Shown here in pieces: positions 28,049 to 37,500 of a stretch of 64,000 bases of DNA. Below the pieces are notes generated by a model. That model did no database searches. It was not told the DNA's origin and was given only the letters and a program-made list of their open reading frames with translations. Location of the stretch: NCBI RefSeq assembly GCF_001746915.1, contig NZ_MJGC01000066.1:62001-126000 (forward strand), written 5' to 3'. Position 1 is the stretch's first letter. Each line of letters begins with the position of its first letter. The position numbers were made by a program, and so were the translations under genes. The stretch comes from Desertifilum tharense IPPAS B-1220. Its GTDB lineage: Bacteria; Cyanobacteriota; Cyanobacteriia; Cyanobacteriales; Desertifilaceae.

Positions 28049-29206
28049 ATGCAACTGCTTATTGAAGGGATTTTTAACGGCATTAGTATTGGTGCCGTTT
28101 TGCTGATTGCAGCGCTCGGTTTAGCCATTGTCTTTGGACTCATGGGGGTGATTAATCTCGCCCACGGAGAACTGATGATGCTAGGAGCTTATACCACCTT
28201 TGTCGTCCAAAATGGATTTCGGCAAATTGGCGGGCCGCTGTTGGAAACTTATATCTTTTTTGCCCTAATTGCGGCGTTTTTCGTCGCGGCGCTGGCGGGG
28301 TTAGTGCTAGAAAGGGGAGTGATTCGCTACCTCTATGGCAGACCTTTAGAAACGCTATTAGCCACTTGGGGCGTTAGCCTGATTTTGCAGCAATTTGTTC
28401 GCAGCGTCAGTTGGCAGTTAGTCATTGGGCTGGTTATCTTTTGTGCCTTATTTTTTGGGGCGTTGTGGGCAATTTCCAAACGTTCCAACTTTTACCGGAT
28501 TCGCAATTGGGCGATCGCCATTTTGGCCGTTCTGGGCGCTAAAATTTCTTGGGAAATTGCCGCCGCCTTGGGTCGCAGGTTTGGTCTAGCCCTGACACAA
28601 CCGTGGTTTGGGGCGCAGAATGTGGACGTAACCGCCCCCAGTTGGCTCAGAGGTGGGGTTGTGCTGATGGGATTTCAGTTACCCTACGTCCGTTTATTTA
28701 TTATTGCCCTAACGTTGATTTGTGTCGTTGGTATTTATCTATTTTTAGGGCGATCGCCCTGGGGCTTGCGAATTCGGGCAGTGACGCAAAACCGCAGCAT
28801 GAGTGCGTGTTTGGGCATTCCTACAGCAAAAGTGGATGCGCTGACGTTTGCGTTAGGTTCCGGTTTAGCTGGAATTGCCGGTTGCGCCATTAGCCTTCTG
28901 GGTTCTGTGGGGCCCAATACTGGACAAAACTATATCGTAGACGCCTTTATGGTGGTCGTTGTGGGCGGCGTGGGCAAACTGGTGGGAACGCTGGTTGCTG
29001 CCTTAGCCATTGGCACGATCAATTATTTGGTGGGTTCAGGTACCTTGGCGTTAATTTCCACCCCCATTCAACCGCTTGTGGATTTCTTCACTTTCTTTGC
29101 AACAACCAGCATGGCAAAAGTGATGGTATTCGCATTGATTATTGCCTTCTTACAAGTCCGTCCGGCGGGCATTTTCCCGCAGAAGGGTCGCATGGTTGAT
29201 GCGTAA
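28049..29206 (+). CDS. urtB: urea ABC transporter, permease UrtB
   Basis: A 385-residue branched-chain-amino-acid-type permease with about nine membrane helices. The conserved GIFNGISIGAVLLIAALGLAI opening is split here by the start choice: ATG 28049 gives MQLLIEGIFNG, the normal N-terminus, whereas the open frame to 28001 adds polar residues. The insertion around residues 130-200 is typical of UrtB. The gene is 108 bp after urtA and 31 bp before urtC. Confidence 0.95.
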   Translation: MQLLIEGIFNGISIGAVLLIAALGLAIVFGLMGVINLAHGELMMLGAYTTFVVQNGFRQIGGPLLETYIFFALIAAFFVAALAGLVLERGVIRYLYGRPLETLLATWGVSLILQQFVRSVSWQLVIGLVIFCALFFGALWAISKRSNFYRIRNWAIAILAVLGAKISWEIAAALGRRFGLALTQPWFGAQNVDVTAPSWLRGGVVLMGFQLPYVRLFIIALTLICVVGIYLFLGRSPWGLRIRAVTQNRSMSACLGIPTAKVDALTFALGSGLAGIAGCAISLLGSVGPNTGQNYIVDAFMVVVVGGVGKLVGTLVAALAIGTINYLVGSGTLALISTPIQPLVDFFTFFATTSMAKVMVFALIIAFLQVRPAGIFPQKGRMVDA

Positions 29207-29237
29207 AAGAGTAGCGTGATTGGTAATTCACAAACAG

Positions 29238-30425
29238 ATGATCGACACACTCCTTGGAATTCCAGGCCTAAGACGAGAACGTCAAACCCGTCGCAATTTA
29301 CTCATTGAGGCAGGCATCATTAGCGCGATCGCTCTAGTCCTCATTTTTGTCATGCCGTTAATCCTATCGGGATTTGAACTTAACCTGTTAGGGCGATTTC
29401 TGGCCCTAGCCATTGTTGCCCTCGGCATTGACTTGATTTGGGGCTACACGGGAATGCTGAGTTTAGGACATGGCATCTTCTTTGCCCTGGGGGGATATGC
29501 GATCGCCATGCACATCAAGCTGCAAATTCCCTCCACCTCTAGCATTCAACTCCCGGAATTTATGACCCTGTATGGCGTCACAGAATTGCCGTGGTTTTGG
29601 CGGCCGTTTTACTCCTTCCCCTTCAGCGCGATCGCCGTTCTAGCCGTTCCCGCGATCGTTGGGGCCATTCTCGGCTATCTGGTTTTCCGCAACCGCATTC
29701 GCGGCGTCTACTTCTCGATCCTCACCCAAGCCACCACAGTTGTCTTTTTTAACTTCTTCAACGGTCAGCAAAAGCTAATTAACGGGACTAATGGCTTAAC
29801 CGATTTCAGAACGATCCTCGGCGCTTCCGTCAATGCCCCGCAAACCCAATTTGCCATTTACACCCTGACCATTCTCTTTTTAATCGCCGCCTATGCCCTG
29901 TCTCGCTGGCTAACCAGCGGGCGGTTTGGTCGCTTGCTGATGGCCATCCGCGATGATGAAAGTCGGGTGCGCTTTTCCGGCTACGACCCCACAGGCTATA
30001 AAGTCCTAGTCTTTGCCATCTCTGCGGCCTTAGCGGGACTGGCGGGGGCCATGTTTACCCTACAAACTGGGATTATCTCCCCCAGAGCAATGGATATTGG
30101 TTTCTCCATTGAAATGGTAATTTGGGTGGCGGTTGGCGGACGGGCGAGTTTAGTCGGTGCCGTTCTGGGGGCGCTGCTGGTGAACTATGCCCGCAGTCGC
30201 TTGAGTACCGAATTTGCCGAAAACTGGTTATTTTTCCAAGGGGCTTTATTCTTAATTGTTGTCACCATCTTGCCGGATGGCTTAATTGGCTGGTTGCGCC
30301 ATCAAGGAGTGAATCAAGTGCGATCGCTCCTAGGGAGTCGCCAACTGGCAACCTATCCCAGTCTAGAAACAGACCCCGAAGTCCAGCACGAACGCGAAGT
30401 TTTAAGCAAAGAAACCTCCGAGTAA
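29238..30425 (+). CDS. urtC: urea ABC transporter, permease UrtC
   Basis: A 395-residue second permease subunit (LivM-like) with about ten membrane helices and the motif GYTGMLSLGHGIFFALGGYA. ATG 29238 (MIDTLLGIPGL) is chosen over a TTG at 29220 because it gives the expected N-terminus. It pairs with UrtB to form the channel. The polar C-terminus of about 40 residues is normal for cyanobacterial UrtC. 21 bp separates it from urtD. Confidence 0.95.
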   Translation: MIDTLLGIPGLRRERQTRRNLLIEAGIISAIALVLIFVMPLILSGFELNLLGRFLALAIVALGIDLIWGYTGMLSLGHGIFFALGGYAIAMHIKLQIPSTSSIQLPEFMTLYGVTELPWFWRPFYSFPFSAIAVLAVPAIVGAILGYLVFRNRIRGVYFSILTQATTVVFFNFFNGQQKLINGTNGLTDFRTILGASVNAPQTQFAIYTLTILFLIAAYALSRWLTSGRFGRLLMAIRDDESRVRFSGYDPTGYKVLVFAISAALAGLAGAMFTLQTGIISPRAMDIGFSIEMVIWVAVGGRASLVGAVLGALLVNYARSRLSTEFAENWLFFQGALFLIVVTILPDGLIGWLRHQGVNQVRSLLGSRQLATYPSLETDPEVQHEREVLSKETSE

Positions 30426-30446
30426 GGGCCTAGCCGCTGCAAACCC

Positions 30447-31226
30447 ATGAACAACAAAATCCTAGAAATTGAAAACCTCACCGTCAGTTTTGATGGCTTC
30501 AAAGCGCTGAATAACCTCAACTTCAGCTTGGATGCGGGGGAGTTGCGCGTGATTATTGGCCCAAACGGGGCGGGGAAAACCACCTTTCTCGATATCATTA
30601 CCGGAAAGGTACAGCCCACAGAAGGGCGGGTTCTGTTCAAAGGCCGCAACCTGCGACGCATTGCCGAACATAAAATTGCTCGACTGGGAATTGGGCGCAA
30701 ATTTCAAACCCCCAGAGTCTATCTCAACCTCACCCCGCGTGAAAATCTCGAACTCAGTTGCAACCGCAACAAAAACGTTTTAGCCACTCTGTTTAGTAAA
30801 ACGCCAACCTCCGAACAGAAAACGGTTAAAGGGTTGCTAGAAACGATCGGATTAGACCTCAAAGCCGATATTCCCGCGCAACTTTTGTCTCACGGCGAAA
30901 AGCAGCGCTTAGAAATTGGGATGTTAGTCGCCCAATCTCCCGACTTATTGCTCGTCGATGAACCTGTAGCCGGGTTAACCGATGAAGAAACTGCCCAAAC
31001 GGGAGATTTACTCTTAGCCTTAGCGGAAAGTCATTCCATTATTGTGATCGAACATGACATGGAATTTGTTCGCCAAATTGCCCGTAAGGTGACGGTGTTG
31101 CACCAAGGTTCGGTTCTGTGCGAAGGCAATATTGAAGAGGTTCAAAATGACCCCCGCGTCATTGAAGTCTATCTCGGTCAACCCACAGAAGCCGAAGCGC
31201 ATCCAGTCCAAGAAGAGTTAGTTTAG
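30447..31226 (+). CDS. urtD: urea ABC transporter, ATP-binding protein UrtD
   Basis: A 259-residue ABC ATPase. The Walker A motif is GPNGAGKTT, the signature region is LSHGEKQRLEIG, the Walker B motif is LLLVDEPVAGL and the switch histidine lies in VIEHDMEF. The LSHGEKQ form of the signature is characteristic of UrtD. In complete operons it works with a second ATPase, UrtE, but no urtE follows here: the next gene, 84 bp away, is on the opposite strand. Confidence 0.95.
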   Translation: MNNKILEIENLTVSFDGFKALNNLNFSLDAGELRVIIGPNGAGKTTFLDIITGKVQPTEGRVLFKGRNLRRIAEHKIARLGIGRKFQTPRVYLNLTPRENLELSCNRNKNVLATLFSKTPTSEQKTVKGLLETIGLDLKADIPAQLLSHGEKQRLEIGMLVAQSPDLLLVDEPVAGLTDEETAQTGDLLLALAESHSIIVIEHDMEFVRQIARKVTVLHQGSVLCEGNIEEVQNDPRVIEVYLGQPTEAEAHPVQEELV

Positions 31227-31310
31227 CCCCGCGCAACCCTGGATGTGATTCTCAATCCCAATCGATTGAGACCCCCAGTTTTTTCCAAGAACCAGGAATC
31301 TCAAAAAGGT

Positions 31311-32066
31311 TTACCGATTCGCGGTTTCAAACTGACCTTCGCGCCAAACTCCTTCTAAGCGCGTGCCATTGGCATAAATGAAAACGCCGCGTCCGTGGCG
31401 GGCATTGTTGCGAAACTCCCCTTCGTAACGGTTGCCACTGGGGAAAACGCAGGTTCCCCGACCGTTAAGTTGTTCGTTTTCAAAGGTTCCTTGACATTGC
31501 GTCCCGTCGGCAAAGGTGAGGGTTGCTTGTCCGGTGCGAATTCCGGCTTGAAACTCCCCGTCGTAGCGGTTGCCACTAGGGAAAACGCAGGTTCCCCGAC
31601 CGTTGAGCAGTTCGTCGCGGAATTCTCCCGTACACCGCGTCCCGTCTGCTAGGGTAAAGGTGCCGCGTCCTTGGCGCTGACCGTTGACAAATTCTCCCTC
31701 ATAGCGGTTGCCGCTGGGGAAAATGCAGGTTCCCCGACCGTTGAGCAGTTCGTCGCGAAATTCGCCTTCGCAGCGGGTGCCATCTTTCAAAATTAAGGTT
31801 CCTCGTCCGTGACGCCGGCCTTCTTTAAACTCGCCTTCGTAGCGGTTGCCGCTTGGAAATAAACAACTGCCTTTGCCATGTAACAGTCCCGAACGCAGAT
31901 TACCCGTGCAGTAAGAGTTTTGTTGCGCTTGTGCTGCTTGAGTAAATGCAAGGACGCCGAGAAAGCTGAATCCAGCTACAATTGCGGCTTTGTAAATCGG
32001 CGGCTTTAAGCTGAGAAAAGGCATTTTCTGGGATAATGGCAATGCAGGAACAACCATATTAGGCAT
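31311..32066 (-). CDS. exported MORN-repeat protein
   Basis: A 251-residue protein with an N-terminal signal-like helix ending in ALA-type residues (FTQAAQAQQ), then eight to nine MORN repeats of about 23 residues (GNRYEGEFKEGRRHGRGTL type). The repeats alternate with a cysteine-bearing variant (GRGTCVFPSG and DGTRCxGEF), so many cysteines are regularly spaced, which is unusual for MORN proteins and would permit disulfides outside the cytoplasm. A second start (MPFLSLKPP) would remove 14 residues. Its partner is unknown. Confidence 0.87.
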   Translation of the reverse strand: MPNMVVPALPLSQKMPFLSLKPPIYKAAIVAGFSFLGVLAFTQAAQAQQNSYCTGNLRSGLLHGKGSCLFPSGNRYEGEFKEGRRHGRGTLILKDGTRCEGEFRDELLNGRGTCIFPSGNRYEGEFVNGQRQGRGTFTLADGTRCTGEFRDELLNGRGTCVFPSGNRYDGEFQAGIRTGQATLTFADGTQCQGTFENEQLNGRGTCVFPSGNRYEGEFRNNARHGRGVFIYANGTRLEGVWREGQFETANR

Positions 32067-32242
32067 TAGGCTAAAATTCTCCGGATTTTGAACTGCGATC
32101 GCACTATTGTTAATCGTGCTGTTGAGATCGAAATCAGGCTTTAATACAATGCCATATCGTTAAATTTTCTTCAAATAAGTTAATCTAATCAACGAAGTGC
32201 CTCGCCTCTTCAACTTAGACCTCTAGAGTTCAGTGTTGGCTC

Positions 32243-33730
32243 ATGCTGCCTTTTTTGTCTGCTTTCCTGATTGCTCAAACCTCTCCAACCCTAACCCCGC
32301 GCAACTCAGCCCCCACCATTACCCCTCCCTCTCGGACTGTACCTGGCCGTCCGACACCGCGCCCGACTCCGGTGCTTCCCCCACCGGAAACGTTACCCGC
32401 CTTTGAAGAATTGCCGCTGCTCGAACGCTTACCTCACTTAGAGGTGATGCATCCTGCCGAATTGCGATCGCTTCCCGGTAGATTGGATAGCGTGCCAGTT
32501 TTTAATAGCAACAGTCCCGAATTGGTGCAAACTGAAGGGATTTTGCTGTCTACATTTCCCCCAGAAGGCAAGCGCAACCGTTTAGCCCACCTCAATTTTG
32601 CCTTTAACGGTCGCTTTGATATTTTTAGCCATCACGTCACGCGGGCCCGCACTCCCGAAGAAACCCGCAGCTTCTACCAGGGCATTATTCTATACAATCC
32701 CCTGACTCAGCCCGTCACGGTTGAGATTTTGCAAGGCGCAAGTTATTTAACCCGACCGGATGCCCTATTTGTCACCTTGCCGCCAGTGGTCGATAACCCC
32801 GTGGGACGGGTGTTTGCAGGGCCGGGAAGTCGGGCAATGAACGATATTCTGCGCGGTCGCCGCCAGGAAAATCTCCCCTCTAGCGTGGTGGTACCGCCCG
32901 GACAGTATTATCTGTTGATGAATGTTCCCATTCCCGCCGGAACGGTGACGCCGACCTCTAATGGTCGTTCGACGCTATTACGCTTGCAAAGTAGCGGGCC
33001 GATTTATATCGCGAATTTGGCCATGCGAGCGCCTCAGAATGCCAATGGCAGCGAACGCCCTCCTGAATTGGACGAGTGGGAAACCTTGCTCGTGAATGGG
33101 ACGCTAGCAGGCCCTAGAGACTTAGCACCCTCTGCTTTGGATGCCCCCCGCAGTCGGATGGTTTACGGTCGCGTGGCGGGCGTGGCAGAGGGTTCTAAAT
33201 GGCTTGCGAAGTTAACGGATAATGAAAGGAGCGATCGCCTAACGATTCCTCAATCCGGTCGGGCTTTTGCCTACGGGTTGAGTACGCTACATCAAGGTCG
33301 CTTGGGAACTGAGCAAATCCAAAGCGCCAAAATGTTAGTCCGCTATCCCGATACGGCCTATTACGCGCATGGTAATTATGGGGTGGAATATAATTTAACG
33401 CTGCCTCTGCATAACCCGACGAAAGAACGCCAGACGGTGACGCTTTCGCTGTCTACGCCAGTCAAAGACGATACGGTGCAAGGAACGCTGCTATTTTTTA
33501 ACCCACCGGAGGAACGCATCTTTTTCCGGGGAACCGTCCGCCTTCGATTTGCCAATGACTTAGGTTTAATGCAGTCTCGTTACGTGCATTTAGTTCAAAA
33601 TCGCGGTCATTTAGCCGAACCGTTGTTGACTCTAGAGTTGCCTCCCAATAGCAACCGCCGGGTTGAGGTCGATTTTCTCTATCCGCCAGATGCGACGCCG
33701 CCCCAGGTGCTGATGGTGCGGACTCAGTGA
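32243..33730 (+). CDS. DUF3370 family exported protein
   Basis: A 495-residue protein with a short hydrophobic N-terminus and Pro/Thr-rich linker (to about residue 50), then the long conserved DUF3370 region (LPHLEVMHPAELRSLPG, VFNSNSPELVQTEGILLSTFPPEG, HLNFAFNGRFDIFSHH). This family is almost confined to cyanobacteria, with unknown function and probable periplasmic or surface location. It is full length. It stands 85 bp before the pentapeptide gene on the same strand. Confidence 0.85.
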   Translation: MLPFLSAFLIAQTSPTLTPRNSAPTITPPSRTVPGRPTPRPTPVLPPPETLPAFEELPLLERLPHLEVMHPAELRSLPGRLDSVPVFNSNSPELVQTEGILLSTFPPEGKRNRLAHLNFAFNGRFDIFSHHVTRARTPEETRSFYQGIILYNPLTQPVTVEILQGASYLTRPDALFVTLPPVVDNPVGRVFAGPGSRAMNDILRGRRQENLPSSVVVPPGQYYLLMNVPIPAGTVTPTSNGRSTLLRLQSSGPIYIANLAMRAPQNANGSERPPELDEWETLLVNGTLAGPRDLAPSALDAPRSRMVYGRVAGVAEGSKWLAKLTDNERSDRLTIPQSGRAFAYGLSTLHQGRLGTEQIQSAKMLVRYPDTAYYAHGNYGVEYNLTLPLHNPTKERQTVTLSLSTPVKDDTVQGTLLFFNPPEERIFFRGTVRLRFANDLGLMQSRYVHLVQNRGHLAEPLLTLELPPNSNRRVEVDFLYPPDATPPQVLMVRTQ

Positions 33731-33815
33731 AATTCCGGAAAGGGGATAACAACTCACTGTAGTTTACACTGAAGGGGCGATCGCCTCTTCATGTTGCGCT
33801 CTCAGGTTTTCCCCT

Positions 33816-34337
33816 ATGGCTTCAGTTAAAAGTGTCGCGATTACCACTTTAATGACGGGGATTGGCGTTGTGGGGGCTTGGCACGCGCCGATTTTTGTGA
33901 CTCAACGACAGGTTCAGCAATTGCTAGAAACGAAAGCTTGTCCGGGGTGCAATTTGCGCGGGGCGAATTTGGCAAAGGCGAATTTAGGGGGTGCTAATTT
34001 AGCCGGGGCTGATTTAGCCAATGCCAATCTAAGTCAGGCGAATTTAGGCGGCGCGAATTTAGAAAATGCGAACTTAGCGGCCGCTAATTTAGAAGGGGCA
34101 CATTTAGGCTGTACGTCCCTGAGTTTCAACTTGGATACGACGCCCGAACGCGCTACCCTAAATTTTGATGTCAAGGAGGGCGATCGCTCTATTACCTCCC
34201 ATCATAATCAGGTCAGTTTTCGCCTTAATGCTGAGGGCGATCGCGCCGTGATGCGTTTAAATATTGGGTGTGCCAAACTGGTTGGGGCTAACCTGCAAGG
34301 AGCAACCCTACCCGATGGTTCCCTCTACAGCAAATAA
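33816..34337 (+). CDS. pentapeptide-repeat protein with N-terminal anchor
   Basis: A 173-residue protein. An N-terminal hydrophobic stretch (about residues 5-25) is followed by CPGC at 41-44 and then about ten A(N/D)LxxA pentapeptide units, which form a right-handed quadrilateral beta helix. After residue about 105 the repeat is interrupted by a 50-residue insert with a different composition and resumes briefly at the end (CAKLVGANLQGATL). It is likely exported or membrane-anchored. It ends 3 bp from the convergent LOG gene. Confidence 0.85.
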   Translation: MASVKSVAITTLMTGIGVVGAWHAPIFVTQRQVQQLLETKACPGCNLRGANLAKANLGGANLAGADLANANLSQANLGGANLENANLAAANLEGAHLGCTSLSFNLDTTPERATLNFDVKEGDRSITSHHNQVSFRLNAEGDRAVMRLNIGCAKLVGANLQGATLPDGSLYSK

Positions 34338-34340
34338 GAC

Positions 34341-35405
34341 TTATTTGCGTTCGGGATGTTCGGTTTCTTCGGTGGGGACGCCCATCTTGTTAATGACATT
34401 AATCAGTTGATAGAGTCGCCCAAAATCGCGTTGATTGAAGTGCAGCACCAGACGGGGCAAGTCAAAGGTATCATCTTTGCTTTCCTGGGGAAGTGCCTGA
34501 CTCTTTTCAATCCGACCGCTGACTAAAATATCGCTAAAGTCTTGATTGAGGGTTTCAATTTCCTCTTCTGAAAGTTCTTCCTTTAGGCGGATGATAAACT
34601 TTTCGCCGACATAGCGAGAGGAATGAAAGATGCGATAGAATTGGGCGATCGCGTCGCAGGCGACATCCAAGCGATCGGTAATCGTATACAAGCTTGGATC
34701 GTTTGGACTAATCAGGCCGCTGCTGAGGAGGTGTTCGCGCACGTACTTATCCCACGCCAGCCAGTAGTCTCCCCCCGGTCGATCGATTAAAATCAGGGGA
34801 ACTGGGCCAGACTTGCCCGTTTGCGAAAGGGTCAAGCATTCAAACGCCTCATCTTGGGTACCAAACCCACCCGGAAACAAGGCTAAAGCATCGCTTTCCC
34901 GCAGGAAAAACAATTTGCGCGTAAAGAAATATTTGAATTGAATCAGCTTATCGCCTTGGACATAGGGATTTGCCCCCTGTTCAAAGGGTAACTGAATATT
35001 CAGACCAAAGGAGCTATCCGGGCCGGCTCCTTCATTGCCCGCTTGCATAATACCGCCTCCGGCCCCCGTCATCACCATAAAGCCTTGTTGGGTGACGCAG
35101 CGGGCGAAATCTACCGCCATTTGATACTCTGGGGTATCAGAGGGCAGACGGGCCGAACCAAATAAGGTAATTTTGCGAACGTGGCGATAGGGATAAAACG
35201 CCTGAAAAGCTCGCTCCATATCCTGCATGGAAGCCGTCAGGATTTTCCAGTCTAAACGGTCAATTTCTTCGTTGGAAATGCGGAGTAAGGTAATTAGGGC
35301 TTGCTGAATCCATTTCCCATGTTGCAAACTGGGAATTTGTTGCACCAGATGTGCTAAATCGGATTGAAGCGTTTCTAACGGATCGTAAGAGGGTTGAGTA
35401 GCCAT
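34341..35405 (-). CDS. LOG family protein (lysine decarboxylase-like Rossmann fold)
   Basis: A 354-residue member of the LOG/TIGR00730-related superfamily. The nucleotide-binding motifs GAGGGIMQAGNEGAG and PGGFGTQDEAFE (the PGGxGTxxE signature) are intact. LOG proteins hydrolyse cytokinin-like or other nucleoside monophosphates. This longer cyanobacterial form has extra N- and C-terminal helices of unknown purpose. The gene is upstream of trxA on the same strand, with about 220 bp between. Confidence 0.87.
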   Translation of the reverse strand: MATQPSYDPLETLQSDLAHLVQQIPSLQHGKWIQQALITLLRISNEEIDRLDWKILTASMQDMERAFQAFYPYRHVRKITLFGSARLPSDTPEYQMAVDFARCVTQQGFMVMTGAGGGIMQAGNEGAGPDSSFGLNIQLPFEQGANPYVQGDKLIQFKYFFTRKLFFLRESDALALFPGGFGTQDEAFECLTLSQTGKSGPVPLILIDRPGGDYWLAWDKYVREHLLSSGLISPNDPSLYTITDRLDVACDAIAQFYRIFHSSRYVGEKFIIRLKEELSEEEIETLNQDFSDILVSGRIEKSQALPQESKDDTFDLPRLVLHFNQRDFGRLYQLINVINKMGVPTEETEHPERK

Positions 35406-35514
35406 GCATTCCTCGCACTGGCGATGCTAATACACTAGGAATTGATAAAATTCCCGCTTAGGAATTATTGGTATCGCCACGTACATTCTAATGGATCTCG
35501 GCAGCAGAAGACTG

Positions 35515-35546
35515 AAAAGCGCCTTAGCGACAGAGGCTCAAGGCGC
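35515..35546 (-). terminator. Rho-independent terminator of trxA
   Basis: GCGCCTT and AAGGCGC form a 7-bp stem about 75 bp after the trxA stop, followed on the minus strand by TTTT. Confidence 0.65.
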
Positions 35547-35621
35547 TCAATTCACTAGACTCATCACCGCTAGAAGCATTCAAAAGGCTCCACTCGGAGA
35601 GAGGGCTAAGGCTGGAACCCT

Positions 35622-35948
35622 TTAGTCGGTATACTTTTCTAAGGTATTGGCTAAGGTTGTTTTGGGGACTGCTCCCACTACCATATCAACGCGCTGACCC
35701 CCTTTAAAGATCATCAGCGTGGGGATGCTGCGAATCCCGTACTGGCTGGCTACGCTGGGGTTTTCATCAGTATTGACTTTAACAACTTTGACTTTGCCCT
35801 CGTATTGTTGGGCAATTTCATCAACCACAGGTGCCACCATTCGGCAGGGGCCGCACCAAGGTGCCCAAAAGTCTACTAAAACTGGAAGTTCGCTCTCCAG
35901 CACTTCTTGCTTAAATGAAGCGTCTGTAACTTGTGCCGCTGCTGACAT
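35622..35948 (-). CDS. trxA: thioredoxin
   Basis: A 108-residue thioredoxin with the redox-active WCGPC (residues 31-35) and the conserved cis-proline segment (SIPTLMIF). It reduces protein disulfides in the cytosol. The ATG at 35948 (MSAAAQVTD) is preferred because an in-frame upstream TTG would overlap the GGA-containing ribosome-binding region. It is downstream of yfr1 and guaB3 on the same strand, a conserved cyanobacterial neighbourhood. Confidence 0.96.
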   Translation of the reverse strand: MSAAAQVTDASFKQEVLESELPVLVDFWAPWCGPCRMVAPVVDEIAQQYEGKVKVVKVNTDENPSVASQYGIRSIPTLMIFKGGQRVDMVVGAVPKTTLANTLEKYTD

Positions 35949-36069
35949 TCCTGGCAATCCTTAATCTTATATTGCTATTGCACCTACGCATTTTATCATA
36001 TGCAACAGCTAGCAGCCTCTAGGCGTAAACATTTCAGCACAAAAGCCTGTTGGGTTCGCGCTCCCTTTA

Positions 36070-36141
36070 AAATAGGAACCGCCTGAACGGTGTTCAGGCG
36101 GAGTGTGGTGTGAGGAGTGAACGGAAACATGCGTCTCCGCT
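36070..36141 (-). ncRNA. yfr1: Yfr1 small regulatory RNA
   Basis: On the minus strand, between guaB3 and trxA, lies the invariant Yfr1 core ACTCCTCACAC (36118-36108). It is flanked by a 5' stem-loop (CGGAGA / TTTCCG, 36139-36122) and a 3' terminator hairpin with a 10-bp stem (36101-36079) followed by TTCCTATTTT. A TACAAT box (36153-36148) precedes the start by a normal distance. The structure, about 70-nt length and guaB/trxA location all match known Yfr1 genes, which act on outer-membrane protein mRNAs in Prochlorococcus. The ends are estimates. Confidence 0.92.
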
Positions 36142-36231
36142 TCTTTCATTGTAATCAACACCCGCAAGTTTTCCCGATATTCTTGCAAAGAATACCGGAG
36201 AAAATTTCCGGAGCGATTGTTTAAGGCATTT

Positions 36232-37395
36232 TTACTTACCCATGCCCAATTGTTGAGCTTTCTGGTAAACCTTACCTTCCGTGAGCAATGATGGGGCGAT
36301 CGCAACTTCTACTTGTTGCATTTCTCGAATATCTTTTGCGCCTAAAGTTCCCATACTTGTTTGCAGCGCCCCCAAGAAATTATGGGTACCATCATCTAAT
36401 TGAGCGGGGCCGCGCAGGATTTGCTCTAGGGTGCCTGTGGTGCCCACGCGAATGCGAGTCCCGCGAGGCAGAACGGGGCTAGGCGTAGCCATTCCCCAGT
36501 GATAGCCGCGTCCTGGGGCTTCTTGAGCGCGAGCAAACGGAGAACCAATCATAACGCCATCCGCGCCGCAGGCGATACATTTGCAGATATCGCCACCCGT
36601 GACTAAACCGCCATCAGCAATGACGGGGACATATTTCCCGGTTTCATTGTAGAAATCATCGCGGGCTGCCGCACAATCTGCGATCGCAGTCGCTTGCGGT
36701 ACGCCAACGCCCAAAACGCCACGGGAAGTACAAGCGGCTCCCGGTCCAATGCCCACCAGAATACCCGCCGCCCCGGCTTTCATCAGGTTGAGCGTTACGT
36801 CATAGGTGACGCAGTTCCCCAAAATCACCGGAACGGGCATTTCTTGGCAGAATTTTTCCAAATCTAGCGGCGTAATGGTTTCCGGCGAGAGGTGCGCGGT
36901 GGAAACAACCGTGGCTTGTACAAAAAACAGATCGGCTCCAGCTTCTGCAACCACTTTGCCATACTTGACGGCCCCGGCGGGAGTGGCGCTCACCGCTGCG
37001 ATCCCGCCCCCCTGCTTAATTTCGCGAATCCGCTGGGTAATTAACTCCGGTTTAACCGGTTCAGCGTACAGTTGTTGCATCAGGGGGACAAATTCAGTCG
37101 GCCCGACAGAGGCAATTTTGTCTAGGATCGGGTCAATATCGGCATAGCGTGTATTAATCCCTTCCAAGTTTAGAACGCCTAATGCGCCCAGTTGAGAGAG
37201 CAAAATCGCCATTTTGACATCCACAACCCCATCCATTGCGCTGGCAATAATGGGAATTTCGCGCTCTATGTTACCAATTTTCCAACGGGTGTCCGCTAAA
37301 CTCGGATCGAGCGTGCGGTTTCCTGGCACTAGCGCGATCTCATCGATTCCATAAGCTCTGCGGGCTGTTTTACCCCGCCCAATTTGAATGTCCAC
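36232..37395 (-). CDS. guaB3: GuaB3 family IMP dehydrogenase-related protein
   Basis: A 387-residue protein of the IMPDH/GMPR TIM-barrel family. The substrate loop has [13 protein letters not shown], with the catalytic-type cysteine, and [12 protein letters not shown] follows. The CBS pair of canonical IMPDH is absent and the overall length fits GuaB3, the cyanobacterial and actinobacterial form. The start is GTG at 37395 (MDIQIGRGK). It would act in guanine nucleotide synthesis. Yfr1 begins about 90 bp downstream on the same strand. Confidence 0.93.
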   Translation of the reverse strand: MDIQIGRGKTARRAYGIDEIALVPGNRTLDPSLADTRWKIGNIEREIPIIASAMDGVVDVKMAILLSQLGALGVLNLEGINTRYADIDPILDKIASVGPTEFVPLMQQLYAEPVKPELITQRIREIKQGGGIAAVSATPAGAVKYGKVVAEAGADLFFVQATVVSTAHLSPETITPLDLEKFCQEMPVPVILGNCVTYDVTLNLMKAGAAGILVGIGPGAACTSRGVLGVGVPQATAIADCAAARDDFYNETGKYVPVIADGGLVTGGDICKCIACGADGVMIGSPFARAQEAPGRGYHWGMATPSPVLPRGTRIRVGTTGTLEQILRGPAQLDDGTHNFLGALQTSMGTLGAKDIREMQQVEVAIAPSLLTEGKVYQKAQQLGMGK

Positions 37396-37500
37396 GGCTT
37401 CTCAATTCATTCCCAAGATGTTATTTAGGCTAGCGTATCAAATTCAATGAACAATTGCGCTCTCAAAATTCAGATTGCCATTGGGGGCGGGGTACTGGAC

